Origin: Deferribacterales bacterium UBA4806
Lineage (GTDB): Bacteria; Chrysiogenota; Deferribacteres; Deferribacterales; UBA228
Assembly (NCBI GenBank): GCA_002402635.1
Contig: DHGE01000058.1
Span: 1-9,091, forward strand
Reading direction: 5' to 3'
Length of the DNA: 9,091 nt
The position numbers were made by a program, and so were the translations under genes. Numbering within the stretch: position 1 is the first letter of the stretch; every line of letters starts with the position of its first letter. The notes beneath the pieces were generated by a model that worked only from the letters and a program-made list of their open reading frames with translations, did no database searches and was not told the origin of the DNA. This document shows positions 1-6,419 of the stretch, piece by piece.

Positions 1-705
1 AAGGAGACCCATGGAAGAGATCTTATAATAAAATATGGGATGTGTTATACTCCCCCATATATTGAAGAACTTTTTAATGATGACTTATTAGAGACCTTTG
101 ATAATGTATTTGTTTATACCCTTTATCCACATTATTCATTTACAACTGCAGGTGTCTGTATAAAAAGATTTTTTAAAGAAACTTTAAAGAAACCTTTTTC
201 ATCATCCATTAAGTTGAGTACATATTGGTATGATAACCATAAATTCAATGAGTTAATAAAAGAAAGAATTCTCTATGCTGCAAGCCTAATTAATACAACT
301 TTAAAGGAAACTGTGTTGGTATTTGCGGCACATTCTCTTCCCCTTTATACACAAAAGAGTGGTGATCTATATAGTGTACAACTTAGAGACCATATTAATA
401 TTATTCTTAAACTATTAGAACCACAATTGCCCCTAAATTATTATCTAACTTATCAAAGTAAAGCAACATATGGCAAATGGCTGCAACCTTATACTCATGT
501 TGTAGTTGAAAACTTAATCAGGGACAAGGTAAAGAAAGTAATATTTGTCCCTATCACTTTTATAAGTGATCATATAGAAACGGTATATGAAATTGATCAG
601 CTTTATATTAAAAAATTAAGAGACTATCATATTGATGCTGTAAGAATAGACAATTTTAATGATAATAGCGATTTTGTAGAAGCTTTTAACAGTATGCTAA
701 ATTGA
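1..705 (+). CDS. hemH: Ferrochelatase, C-terminal part (5' end cut by window edge)
   Basis: Ferrochelatase inserts Fe2+ into protoporphyrin IX, or coproporphyrin III in some lineages, at the end of heme synthesis. The frame is open from base 1, so the ATG at 40 is internal; 234 residues are visible against about 310-320 for the family, so roughly the first quarter is missing. Recognisable pieces in order are the RDLIIKYGM segment (family: V-x-MRYG), the TLYPHYSFTTAG segment (family: PLYPQYS-x-T-x-G), the active-site segment AAHSLP with its histidine codon at 331-333 (family SAHGLP), the FQSR-like segment TYQSKATYGKWLQPYT, and SDHIETVYEID with the proton-handling glutamate codon at 577-579. 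The residue usually arginine in MRY is cysteine here. The stop is TGA at 703-705. The VKOR-like gene follows in the same direction after about 50 bases. The family call is firm; porphyrin preference cannot be read. Confidence 0.95.
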   Translation, partial: KETHGRDLIIKYGMCYTPPYIEELFNDDLLETFDNVFVYTLYPHYSFTTAGVCIKRFFKETLKKPFSSSIKLSTYWYDNHKFNELIKERILYAASLINTTLKETVLVFAAHSLPLYTQKSGDLYSVQLRDHINIILKLLEPQLPLNYYLTYQSKATYGKWLQPYTHVVVENLIRDKVKKVIFVPITFISDHIETVYEIDQLYIKKLRDYHIDAVRIDNFNDNSDFVEAFNSMLN

Positions 706-721
706 ATAATATTGTATTGTA

Positions 722-750
722 TTGACACTACAATATATACACTATATTTT
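722..750 (+). promoter_or_regulatory. Candidate promoter of the VKOR-like gene, giving a near-leaderless mRNA
   Basis: A consensus TTGACA lies at 722-727. Two -10 candidates follow: TATATT at 743-748 (15-base spacer) and TATTTT at 745-750 (17-base spacer). Either would start transcription at about 755-757, next to the ATG at 758, leaving essentially no leader. The absence of any ribosome binding site before the ATG agrees with this. The -35 match is exact, but AT-rich DNA makes -10 matches common. Confidence 0.4.
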
Positions 751-757
751 AGTGGTT

Positions 758-1162
758 ATGAAAATTAAGTTATATGCAGTCATTTTGCTAATTATTGCTT
801 TTTTAGGTCTAATTGATTCGTTATATTTAACATATAATGGTCCGAAATTCCATTTATTTGAGCAACTCTGCACAAATAGTATATGTGATGATTTCTCTTT
901 AAAAATTTTTGGAATCCATATATCTGTATATGGTATTATTTACTACCTTTTGTTAATATTTTTTTCTTTATATATATTCAAAGGTAAGGTTATTGTAGTA
1001 GCGCTAATTATCTCAACACTTGGTTTTATATTTTCTCTTTATTTTTTATATTATCAGGCTTTTATTATTAAGGGTTTTTGTATATTTTGTCTTTTTTCAT
1101 TAGTCTGTACAACGGCTTACTTTCTGCTTTATACTATTCTATATGTGACAGAAAAGCATTAA
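758..1162 (+). CDS. Stand-alone VKOR-family (vitamin K epoxide reductase-like) membrane thiol oxidoreductase
   Basis: Bacterial VKOR homologues reoxidise a DsbA-like thioredoxin partner and pass electrons to quinone, driving disulfide formation outside the cytoplasmic membrane. The 134-residue product has four hydrophobic segments (about residues 4-25, 54-74, 77-100 and 106-129). A loop cysteine pair lies in LCTNSIC (C38, C43), the conserved serine in GIHISVYG (S56), and the CxxC redox centre in FCIFC (C108, C111). These are the hallmark residues of the family. Many bacterial members carry a fused thioredoxin domain; this one does not, so its DsbA-like partner must be encoded elsewhere. ATG at 758 is chosen over the in-frame TTG at 722 and GTG at 752 because TTG 722 is the first codon of a perfect TTGACA -35 box and none of the three has a clear Shine-Dalgarno sequence. 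It follows hemH in the same direction and may be partly co-transcribed with it. Confidence 0.85.
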   Translation: MKIKLYAVILLIIAFLGLIDSLYLTYNGPKFHLFEQLCTNSICDDFSLKIFGIHISVYGIIYYLLLIFFSLYIFKGKVIVVALIISTLGFIFSLYFLYYQAFIIKGFCIFCLFSLVCTTAYFLLYTILYVTEKH

Positions 1163-1195
1163 TATAGATTCTTATTAATAGCTATTTATTTTGTT
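1156..1195. terminator. Weak bidirectional terminator candidate between convergent genes
   Basis: GC-ATTAATA at 1156-1164 can pair with TATTAAT-A-GC at 1173-1182 around an 8-base loop, with one bulged A at 1180. A T-rich tract follows on the plus strand (1183-1195). It overlaps the stop codon of the VKOR-like gene and sits just past the end of the facing minus-strand gene. The stem is almost all AT, so it may be only local composition. Confidence 0.3.
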
Positions 1196-1644
1196 ATACT
1201 GTATTGATTTTCAAATTTATTACATATCTTTTCAAAAAGTAATTTGCCTAACTCTTCTTTAGGTTTCTTAATAGAGATGTCAGTAATTATTTCATCTAAT
1301 ATATTGTTAAACATGACATGTTTTTCATTTATTTTAGGAAAATAATCATAAACATTATCTTGTAGAACAACTTGAAAATACTCCCTAAACTTCCTATTAG
1401 TTTCCTTATCGGGATAAAAACTGCCTTCTCTAAATATCTTTAAGGCTTCTTTGAAGATAGTTTCATTAATTTTAGTAATGATTACATCAAACCAACAGCT
1501 TATATTACTTAAATCCATGTTAAGTTTTTTTAAATGGAGAAATATGCTTTCTTCGGAAATTCCGATGTGTGTAGCAAAATCTAGCCATGATTGCAAAATA
1601 TTGTGTTCTTCTTCAGTCCAACCAAGGGATTTTAAATATTTCAT
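1186..1644 (-). CDS. Hypothetical protein of 152 residues, family not recognised
   Basis: I do not recognise this protein. It is charged and probably soluble and mostly helical, with no signal peptide, membrane segment or metal-binding cysteine cluster. The N-terminal part (about residues 1-60) has an SLGWTEEEHN start and a GISEESIFLHLKKL segment that could be a small helical domain. The C-terminal part is lysine- and glutamate-rich, with IKKPKEELGKLLFEKI near the end. It is supported as a real gene by a long uninterrupted frame in AT-rich DNA, normal-looking amino-acid composition, a good extended -10 box about 27 bases upstream of the ATG, and a sensible position between convergent and divergent neighbours. 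Ribosome-binding sequence is weak (GGA about 10 bases before the ATG). It is transcribed toward the VKOR-like gene and divergently from nagA, but nothing links it to either function. Confidence 0.65.
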   Translation of the reverse strand: MKYLKSLGWTEEEHNILQSWLDFATHIGISEESIFLHLKKLNMDLSNISCWFDVIITKINETIFKEALKIFREGSFYPDKETNRKFREYFQVVLQDNVYDYFPKINEKHVMFNNILDEIITDISIKKPKEELGKLLFEKICNKFENQYSITK

Positions 1645-1670
1645 TATTTTATTCCAAATATGTATAAAGT

Positions 1671-1679
1671 ATTATAACA
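1671..1679 (-). promoter_or_regulatory. Extended -10 promoter for the 152-residue hypothetical gene
   Basis: Read on the minus strand, 1679-1671 is TG-T-TATAAT, a perfect extended -10 element. It would start transcription at about 1664, leaving a leader of about 20 bases before the ATG at 1644. No good -35 lies at 17 bases. A TTGACA on the same strand at 1711-1706 is too far away (29 bases) for this -10, but could serve a weaker AATTAT box 17 bases after it. Confidence 0.4.
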
Positions 1680-1732
1680 TACATAATTGAAAAGAAAACC
1701 ATATCTGTCAATACTAAAATATACATGGTTTT

Positions 1733-1737
1733 GGAAG
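1733..1737 (+). promoter_or_regulatory. Ribosome binding site deciding the nagA start
   Basis: GGAAG ends four bases before ATG at 1742 but only one base before the in-frame TTG at 1739. The spacing therefore favours ATG 1742, making the protein 398 residues. Confidence 0.5.
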
Positions 1738-1741
1738 TTTG

Positions 1742-2938
1742 ATGAGTAGAAGATCTAAAAGGCTGCTGATTACATGCCCTTCAATTTATACTAGTAATAA
1801 AATAATTAATGGTGGAGTATATATTGAGAATGGTATTATACAGGCTGTTCTAGATAAAAAGGGATTAAACAATATAAAGCAGGAGAATGTAGAAATAATA
1901 AATTTTTCAAGAAACTATAAAGTTATTCCAGGTATGATTGACTTACATCTTCATGGCTTAATGGGTGTTGATACAATGGATTGTAATATAGATGTATTTA
2001 ATAAAATGTGTGAGAATTTGGCTACAGAGGGAGTTACCGCATTTTTAGCCACAACAATTACAAGTGATTTTATAACTACGGAAAAAACACTTTCCATTGC
2101 TAAGGGTTTTTTTAAAAAAAATGATTTTATAGGGGCAGCGCTTTTAGGTATAAATTTAGAGGGGCCCTTTATCTCAAAAGAAAAAGCTGGTGCACACAAT
2201 AAAGAATATATATTAAACCCAGATATAGATCTTTTTGAAAAATGGCAGCACCTAAGTGGTGATAATATAAAGATTGTCACTCTTGCCCCAGAATTACCTG
2301 GAGCATTCCATTTTATCAAAAAATTTAGAGAAAAAGTAATTTTATCATTGGGTCACACCAATTGTTCCTATGAAGTGGCTTGTAAAGCATTTAATGAAGG
2401 CATAAAGCTTGTAACACATCTTTTTAATGCTATGAGTGGTATAGACCATAGATTACCAGGTGCTGCCTTAGCTGTGTTGCAGCATAATAAAAAGGTAACT
2501 GCAGAAATAATTGTAGACAAATTTCATCTGAATGAGGCAATAATTAATTTTATTTATAAGATGTTGGGTAGAGATAGAATCGCTCTAATAAGCGATGCTA
2601 TGAGAGCTAAGGGGTTAGGTCCAGGTGAGTATGAATTTGGTGGAAAAAAGATATTTGTTGATAAAAACACGGCGAGATTAGAGGATGGGACACTAGCAGG
2701 AAGTCTCCTTAAATTAAACAATGCAGTAAAAAATATGTTAGATATTACGAAATTAACTTTATCAGATATAATTCCAATGGTTTCAGAGAATCCCGCAAAA
2801 TTATTAAATGTTTATGACAAGAAAGGGTCAATTGATGTTGGCAAAGATGCTGATATCGTCGTAATAGATGAAAACATTAATGTTATTATGACAATTTGTA
2901 TGGGTGAAATAGTTTATAATAAAGATGCAAAACAATAA
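1742..2938 (+). CDS. nagA: N-acetylglucosamine-6-phosphate deacetylase
   Basis: NagA removes the acetyl group from N-acetylglucosamine-6-phosphate in the cytoplasm, giving glucosamine-6-phosphate and acetate for amino-sugar use or peptidoglycan recycling. The product (398 residues; family about 380-400) has the amidohydrolase TIM-barrel pattern: VIPGMIDLHLHG with the HxH metal pair (H69, H71), EGPF with the metal-binding glutamate (E140) followed by KAGAH, LGHT (H205), VTHLFNAM (H226), the VDKFH substrate histidine (H262), and the catalytic aspartate in LISDAM (D285). DGTLAGS and the C-terminal NPAKLLN...GSIDVGKDADIVV segment, which rejoins the small beta domain, are also present. The HxH pair suggests a two-metal type like Bacillus NagA rather than the E. 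coli type. The glycine usual before FH or LH (DGFH) is lysine. No nagB or transporter lies in the window, so substrate supply cannot be judged from context. Confidence 0.93.
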   Translation: MSRRSKRLLITCPSIYTSNKIINGGVYIENGIIQAVLDKKGLNNIKQENVEIINFSRNYKVIPGMIDLHLHGLMGVDTMDCNIDVFNKMCENLATEGVTAFLATTITSDFITTEKTLSIAKGFFKKNDFIGAALLGINLEGPFISKEKAGAHNKEYILNPDIDLFEKWQHLSGDNIKIVTLAPELPGAFHFIKKFREKVILSLGHTNCSYEVACKAFNEGIKLVTHLFNAMSGIDHRLPGAALAVLQHNKKVTAEIIVDKFHLNEAIINFIYKMLGRDRIALISDAMRAKGLGPGEYEFGGKKIFVDKNTARLEDGTLAGSLLKLNNAVKNMLDITKLTLSDIIPMVSENPAKLLNVYDKKGSIDVGKDADIVVIDENINVIMTICMGEIVYNKDAKQ

Positions 2939-3007
2939 AGAATAGGAGTGTTTATAGTTTTGTGTCAGTTTAGATTAGCTTTAAATTGGCCAATGAAGGG
3001 TCTCAAT

Positions 3008-4522
3008 CTATATACTGTTTACATACTCAACGGCACCACCTCTCCTTATGTCACCGGCACCAGTAAATTTCTGACAAACTGCTTGAACACCCCCAAAAAA
3101 TAGATTTTTTTCTTTAAATTCTACAACTTTATATTTGTTTCTCAGGCCACTTATTGTCTCTAATGGGAATCCTGGTTCAATGTATAATATCCCTGATTCA
3201 TAATGTATTCTTGGGTTGTTTATTGCACTATATATGTCTTGCTTGTAGTATAGAAGATTCACAACTGTTTGGATTATAGCACTTCTTATCCTATTACTCC
3301 CAGAACTTCCTAATGCAGCATATATGTTATCGTTTTTAACTATAATTGTAGGAGACATCATTGTATAAAGCCTCTCACCTGGATTCCAATTGAAAAAACC
3401 GTCAGGGTTGAGGTCTTCTTCACCCAACATATTGTTTGTCATAATACCTGTCTCTGGAATAATTATACCTGAACCTTCTCCAATGGAAGTTGTGCATGAT
3501 AGAGCATTACCATCATCATCTAAAACGCTGATATGAGTGGTATTGCCTGTTGATTTAAATAGCTTGTTATAATCAGTCTTTAGGTTATTAATAAACTTTT
3601 GTTCTAAAAAGTGGGAGCAATTATCCTTATTTTCTTTTAAAATATTTTCTCTAAAATGTCTGCTTATTTCCATAACTTTTATTAAAGATTCAACATGCGT
3701 CATTGATCCCCATTTATCGATGTTAATATTTTCCATCATTTTTAAAGCAACTGATATAAGAATTCCCCCTATTGAAGAAGGTGGAGGTGTTAGGATTTCG
3801 TAGTCAAGAAATTTTATTTTTAAGGGACTTTTAATAATAACTTTATAATTGCTTAAGTCATCCATTCTGATTAAACCATTGTTTTTTATACAGATATCAA
3901 CAAATTTTTCAGCGATCTCACCTTTGTAAAGCAAATTATGACCTTCTTTTATTATTTTTTTTAAAAATTTAGCGTAATCAGAATTCCCCCATAAAACATT
4001 ACTTCCGATGAGGTTGCCATTGTTTGTAAAGATTTTTAAAGCTTCTTTATTAGATAGAAAGATAGGTTTTAAAATCTCTAATACATAGCTTTGAAAAGGA
4101 GAAATATAGACGCCTTCCTGGGCATATTTTATAGCAGGTTGCAATACTTCTTTAAGAGAAAGCACACCATACTTATTATGGACCTTTAAGACTCCCATCA
4201 AAACTCCTGGAACTGCTATTGATGCATGGCCTATATGGAAGGTTTGTTTTGCACTTCCAAAATCAACTATTATGGGGGAAAAGTCCCTTTTTTCTAAAAT
4301 ATTTGTTGGTGTATTAACGAAAAAGTCATAGGATTTTATGTTTCTCTGTCTATCATAGATTAACAGAATACCCCCTCCTGCAGGGCTTGTTAAAGCAGGC
4401 TCTGCCATATATGCAGCAAACAGTGTGGCTGCCAGACAATCAAAGGCATTGCCACCTTTCTTTAATATTTCTGCTCCAGCTCTAGCGGAAAGTCTGTCAC
4501 CAGCAGCAACAATCCCTTTCAT
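3008..4522 (-). CDS. Gamma-glutamyltranspeptidase-like Ntn hydrolase, cytoplasmic type
   Basis: GGT-family enzymes are made as one chain that cuts itself, exposing a threonine that attacks gamma-glutamyl amides for hydrolysis or transfer. The 504-residue product shows the family pattern: AGAEILKKGGNAFD (about residues 15-28), EPALTSPAGGGILLIYD, PPPSSIGG (about 246-253), the processing site N327/T328 in GNTTHISVLD, then NNMLGEEDLNP, MMSPT, GSSGSNRIR and NNPRIHYE. T328 would be the nucleophile. Two things differ from E. coli Ggt. The protein starts directly at the mature-like MKGIVAAGD with no signal peptide. The DFREMAP motif, whose arginine holds the glutamyl carboxylate, reads DFFVNTP (F68), and the SSMSPT serine pair reads TMMSPT. 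So the fold and self-processing are well supported, but activity on glutathione is not; a different acyl group is possible. Its ATG directly abuts the stop of the upstream ligase gene. Confidence 0.87.
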   Translation of the reverse strand: MKGIVAAGDRLSARAGAEILKKGGNAFDCLAATLFAAYMAEPALTSPAGGGILLIYDRQRNIKSYDFFVNTPTNILEKRDFSPIIVDFGSAKQTFHIGHASIAVPGVLMGVLKVHNKYGVLSLKEVLQPAIKYAQEGVYISPFQSYVLEILKPIFLSNKEALKIFTNNGNLIGSNVLWGNSDYAKFLKKIIKEGHNLLYKGEIAEKFVDICIKNNGLIRMDDLSNYKVIIKSPLKIKFLDYEILTPPPSSIGGILISVALKMMENINIDKWGSMTHVESLIKVMEISRHFRENILKENKDNCSHFLEQKFINNLKTDYNKLFKSTGNTTHISVLDDDGNALSCTTSIGEGSGIIIPETGIMTNNMLGEEDLNPDGFFNWNPGERLYTMMSPTIIVKNDNIYAALGSSGSNRIRSAIIQTVVNLLYYKQDIYSAINNPRIHYESGILYIEPGFPLETISGLRNKYKVVEFKEKNLFFGGVQAVCQKFTGAGDIRRGGAVEYVNSI

Positions 4523-5614
4523 TTACTTAATAAATCCTTGATTAATAATATTCCTTATGTTTTTTTCACTTTTATATCTTTCAATTAGATTCTGAGAAAT
4601 AGTTTTATTAGTTAAATATTTTTGTATATTAACTATATAATCTTCTGTTTTTAAAGTATGGAAGATATTAGAGTTGTTCAACCTATCTAATAATTCAAAA
4701 CCAACATCTCTCAAAGTTTTTAGTTCTCCCTTCAAAGTTATAAATTTGCCATCCAATGCATATCTTACAGCATTCCACTTGTTTTGTTTACATATAAGAT
4801 GGTTGTATTTACACATATCTCTGTATTGTGCATAAAAACAGAGGGCTTGCATTAATGTAATAATAGCAAGTATCCTATCGATGGAGTTAATAGCATCGCA
4901 AGCCCTTAATTCTACTGTTCCCAAATCAGGTCTTAATCTTGTGTCGCACCATATATCTCTATATGATTTAATGAATCCAGTTTTTTCTAAGATTTCTATC
5001 ATTTCAATGAACTCACCATAATTGTAAATATACTCAGGTAGCCCTCCTCTGGGTAAAGATTCAAATATACTACTTCTAAAAGAATGCATTCCTGAATATT
5101 TTTCTTCATAAAATGGCGAAGAAGCAGACATTGCAAGAAATAGAGGCATATAATAATTAATAAGATTAAAGGCGTTTATTGCTGTTTTCTTATCAGGTAA
5201 TCCTATATGTATATGTAAACCATTAATAATAAAACGTCTTAATAATTCTTGAAGTTCTTTATGCAACATTTTATATCGACTATTTTTTGTAAATTTAACA
5301 TCCTCTTTATATAAAAAGGGATGTATTCCAAGTGCAAAAACTTCAAAACCAATAGTAGATTTTTGACGTATTAATTCATATGTAATTTTATTAAAGAAAG
5401 GGACTATTTCATTTAAATTATAAAATATTGGAGAAGATAATTCTATCATCGATTGGAAAAACTCACGATGAAAATACTTTTTTAATTCAATATTTATATT
5501 ACTATAAATTTCTTCGAATTTTCTAAGAGGATGAAAGTTAACATTGTCAACAATCATACACTCTAATTCAAAACCAACTGTAAAATTCTGTGCACCTTTA
5601 AATTTATAATTCAT
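4523..5614 (-). CDS. GCS2/YbdK-family glutamate-cysteine ligase-like carboxylate-amine ligase
   Basis: GCS2-family enzymes use ATP to join a carboxylate, typically the gamma-carboxyl of glutamate, to an amine such as cysteine. The 363-residue product has the expected length and landmarks: FTVGFELECMIVD near the N terminus (residues 11-23; family FTVGxEEE, metal-binding glutamates), QSMIELSSP (54-62), the NGLHIHIGLPDK block (131-142), SSPF (165-168), the core WCDTRLRPDLGTVELRACDA (222-241), and NKWNAVRYALDG (278-289). There is no signal peptide, so it is cytoplasmic. It is the first gene of a pair: its TAA (4525-4523) touches the ATG of the GGT-like gene, implying translational coupling and a shared pathway. 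It could make gamma-glutamylcysteine, but members of this family with other or unknown amines are common (E. coli YbdK has only weak cysteine ligase activity). No glutathione synthetase is visible, so glutathione synthesis is not demonstrated. Confidence 0.88.
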   Translation of the reverse strand: MNYKFKGAQNFTVGFELECMIVDNVNFHPLRKFEEIYSNINIELKKYFHREFFQSMIELSSPIFYNLNEIVPFFNKITYELIRQKSTIGFEVFALGIHPFLYKEDVKFTKNSRYKMLHKELQELLRRFIINGLHIHIGLPDKKTAINAFNLINYYMPLFLAMSASSPFYEEKYSGMHSFRSSIFESLPRGGLPEYIYNYGEFIEMIEILEKTGFIKSYRDIWCDTRLRPDLGTVELRACDAINSIDRILAIITLMQALCFYAQYRDMCKYNHLICKQNKWNAVRYALDGKFITLKGELKTLRDVGFELLDRLNNSNIFHTLKTEDYIVNIQKYLTNKTISQNLIERYKSEKNIRNIINQGFIK

Positions 5615-5615
5615 A

Positions 5616-5640
5616 ATGCCTATCTCTTAGTGATGCCTAT
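5616..5640. repeat. Two direct copies of ATGCCTAT in the ligase leader
   Basis: ATGCCTAT occurs at 5616-5623 and again at 5633-5640, 17 bases start to start, immediately upstream of the ligase ATG (minus strand reads ATAGGCAT twice). The nearer copy covers the ribosome binding position (AGG four bases before the ATG). It could be an operator or RNA-level control element, or chance. Confidence 0.4.
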
Positions 5641-5677
5641 TTATATTATATATATTACAATAAAAAATATAATATAA
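5641..5677. repeat. Perfect 11-bp inverted repeat upstream of the ligase gene
   Basis: TTATATTATAT at 5641-5651 is exactly complementary in reverse to ATATAATATAA at 5667-5677, with a 15-base spacer. It is pure AT. It overlaps the most likely promoter region of the ligase/GGT-like pair, so it could be a regulator site; in DNA this AT-rich it could also be accidental. Confidence 0.4.
5645..5650 (-). promoter_or_regulatory. Candidate -10 box for the ligase/GGT-like operon
   Basis: The minus strand reads TATAAT at 5650-5645, about 30 bases before the ligase ATG, giving a leader of about 24 bases. No convincing -35 lies 16-18 bases upstream; the position there reads ATTATA. The box lies within the left arm of the inverted repeat. 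Confidence 0.3.
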
Positions 5678-5709
5678 GGAAAAATTTGTAATAATTCTAA
5701 TAATTTCTC

Positions 5710-6302
5710 TTAAAATTTGAAATAACAATAGTCAAGTCGCTTTTCTAATAAATCTGTAAGAGTCAATTCTTGAAACTTGGGTGTGTTAATAAGAAATTCT
5801 TCTTGTTTTTTTATTCATTTTTTTATCTGTACTTTTATATATGTTTTATAATAGAAGCTAAGGTGTCGTTCATATTTTTATTAACACATGCTTTCTTAAA
5901 TGAGTTCAATAATCCCTCATCAATTTATGCGGGATGCTACATAACAGAAATATAAATAAAATTAAACTTGGTAAAGTAATCATTTCAATAATATTAAAAG
6001 ATATATGAGGATTTTTAAAGTGTTTTCCAAATACTCTGTTACATTCTTCTCTAACAATTTCTGCGATATTAATCCAGATACCATATTAACAGATTCCCTC
6101 ATTATAAAATTTCATCAACGATACTCCATCAATTATTTTTTTTAATTTCTTTTAGAATCTTTTCACTTTTTCTCTATCCGCTTCCTTCAGGTTGCTTACT
6201 TTGTATAATTTTTAAAACTTGTCCCTTTATGTTTTAAAAAGGAACTTGCTTGATTCATATTATACAGGAGGTTATCCAGCTTTATAAGGAATTATAGGAC
6301 AT
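5710..6302 (-). pseudogene. Decayed minus-strand gene, family not recognised
   Basis: No intact gene lies in the roughly 800 bases between the ligase and glutamate dehydrogenase, but the minus strand reads as protein-like pieces in successive frames. From the 5' end these are: a possible start ATG at 6302 (MSYNSL); a piece containing KLDNLLYNMNQASSFLKHKG and ending in a stop near 6199; a second frame with KVSNLKEADREKVKRF, a stop at 6154-6152, IIDGVSLMKFYNEGIC, a stop at 6088-6086, then YGIWINIAEIVREECNRVFG and KHFKNPHI to about 6002; a third with IDEGLLNSFKKACVNKN near 5920-5840; and finally INTPKFQELTLTDLLEKRLD ending at TAA 5712-5710. Charged, helical composition in register across two in-frame stops and at least three frameshifts suggests a former soluble protein of about 180-200 residues. 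I cannot name it. Alternatives are chance open stretches in AT-rich DNA or sequencing errors. Confidence 0.45.
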
Positions 6303-6356
6303 AATCTTTAATTTAGTTATATATGAATAGAATTTTACATTGTTAAGTAAAATATG

Positions 6357-6385
6357 TTTAAAAAATTAAAAAATAATGTTATAAA
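6357..6385 (+). promoter_or_regulatory. Weak promoter candidate for glutamate dehydrogenase
   Basis: TTTAAA at 6357-6362 and TATAAA at 6380-6385 are 17 bases apart and would start transcription about 30 bases before the ATG at 6420. Both boxes are imperfect and the surrounding 100 bases are nearly pure AT, so this is only the best-spaced candidate. Confidence 0.2.
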
Positions 6386-6409
6386 TGCATAAATATAAGA
6401 AATTAAAAT

Positions 6410-6414
6410 GGGGG
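6410..6414 (+). promoter_or_regulatory. Ribosome binding site deciding the glutamate dehydrogenase start
   Basis: GGGGG lies five bases before the ATG at 6420 and can pair with the CCUCC of 16S rRNA with one G-U pair. The upstream in-frame ATG at 6408 overlaps this site and has no binding site of its own, so 6420 is preferred. Confidence 0.5.
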
Positions 6415-6419
6415 TAAAT

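Noticed and set aside
1451..1690. Plus-strand frame of 79 codons
   Set aside because: It is antisense to the 152-residue minus-strand gene, which has the better composition and promoter.
1951..2319. Minus-strand frame of 122 codons
   Set aside because: It is a shadow of nagA, covering its conserved HLHG and EGPF motifs on the opposite strand.
2985..2994. Palindrome ATTGGCCAAT between nagA and the GGT-like gene
   Set aside because: A single 10-bp palindrome without a loop or T-run between convergent genes; not enough for a terminator or operator call.
5770..5955. Plus-strand frame of 61 codons rich in Phe, Tyr and Ile
   Set aside because: It starts with TTG without a ribosome binding site, has low-complexity composition, and lies antisense to the decayed minus-strand gene.
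6266..6271. Perfect AGGAGG Shine-Dalgarno-like sequence on the plus strand
   Set aside because: No ATG, GTG or TTG lies at a usable distance downstream, and it falls within the decayed minus-strand gene.
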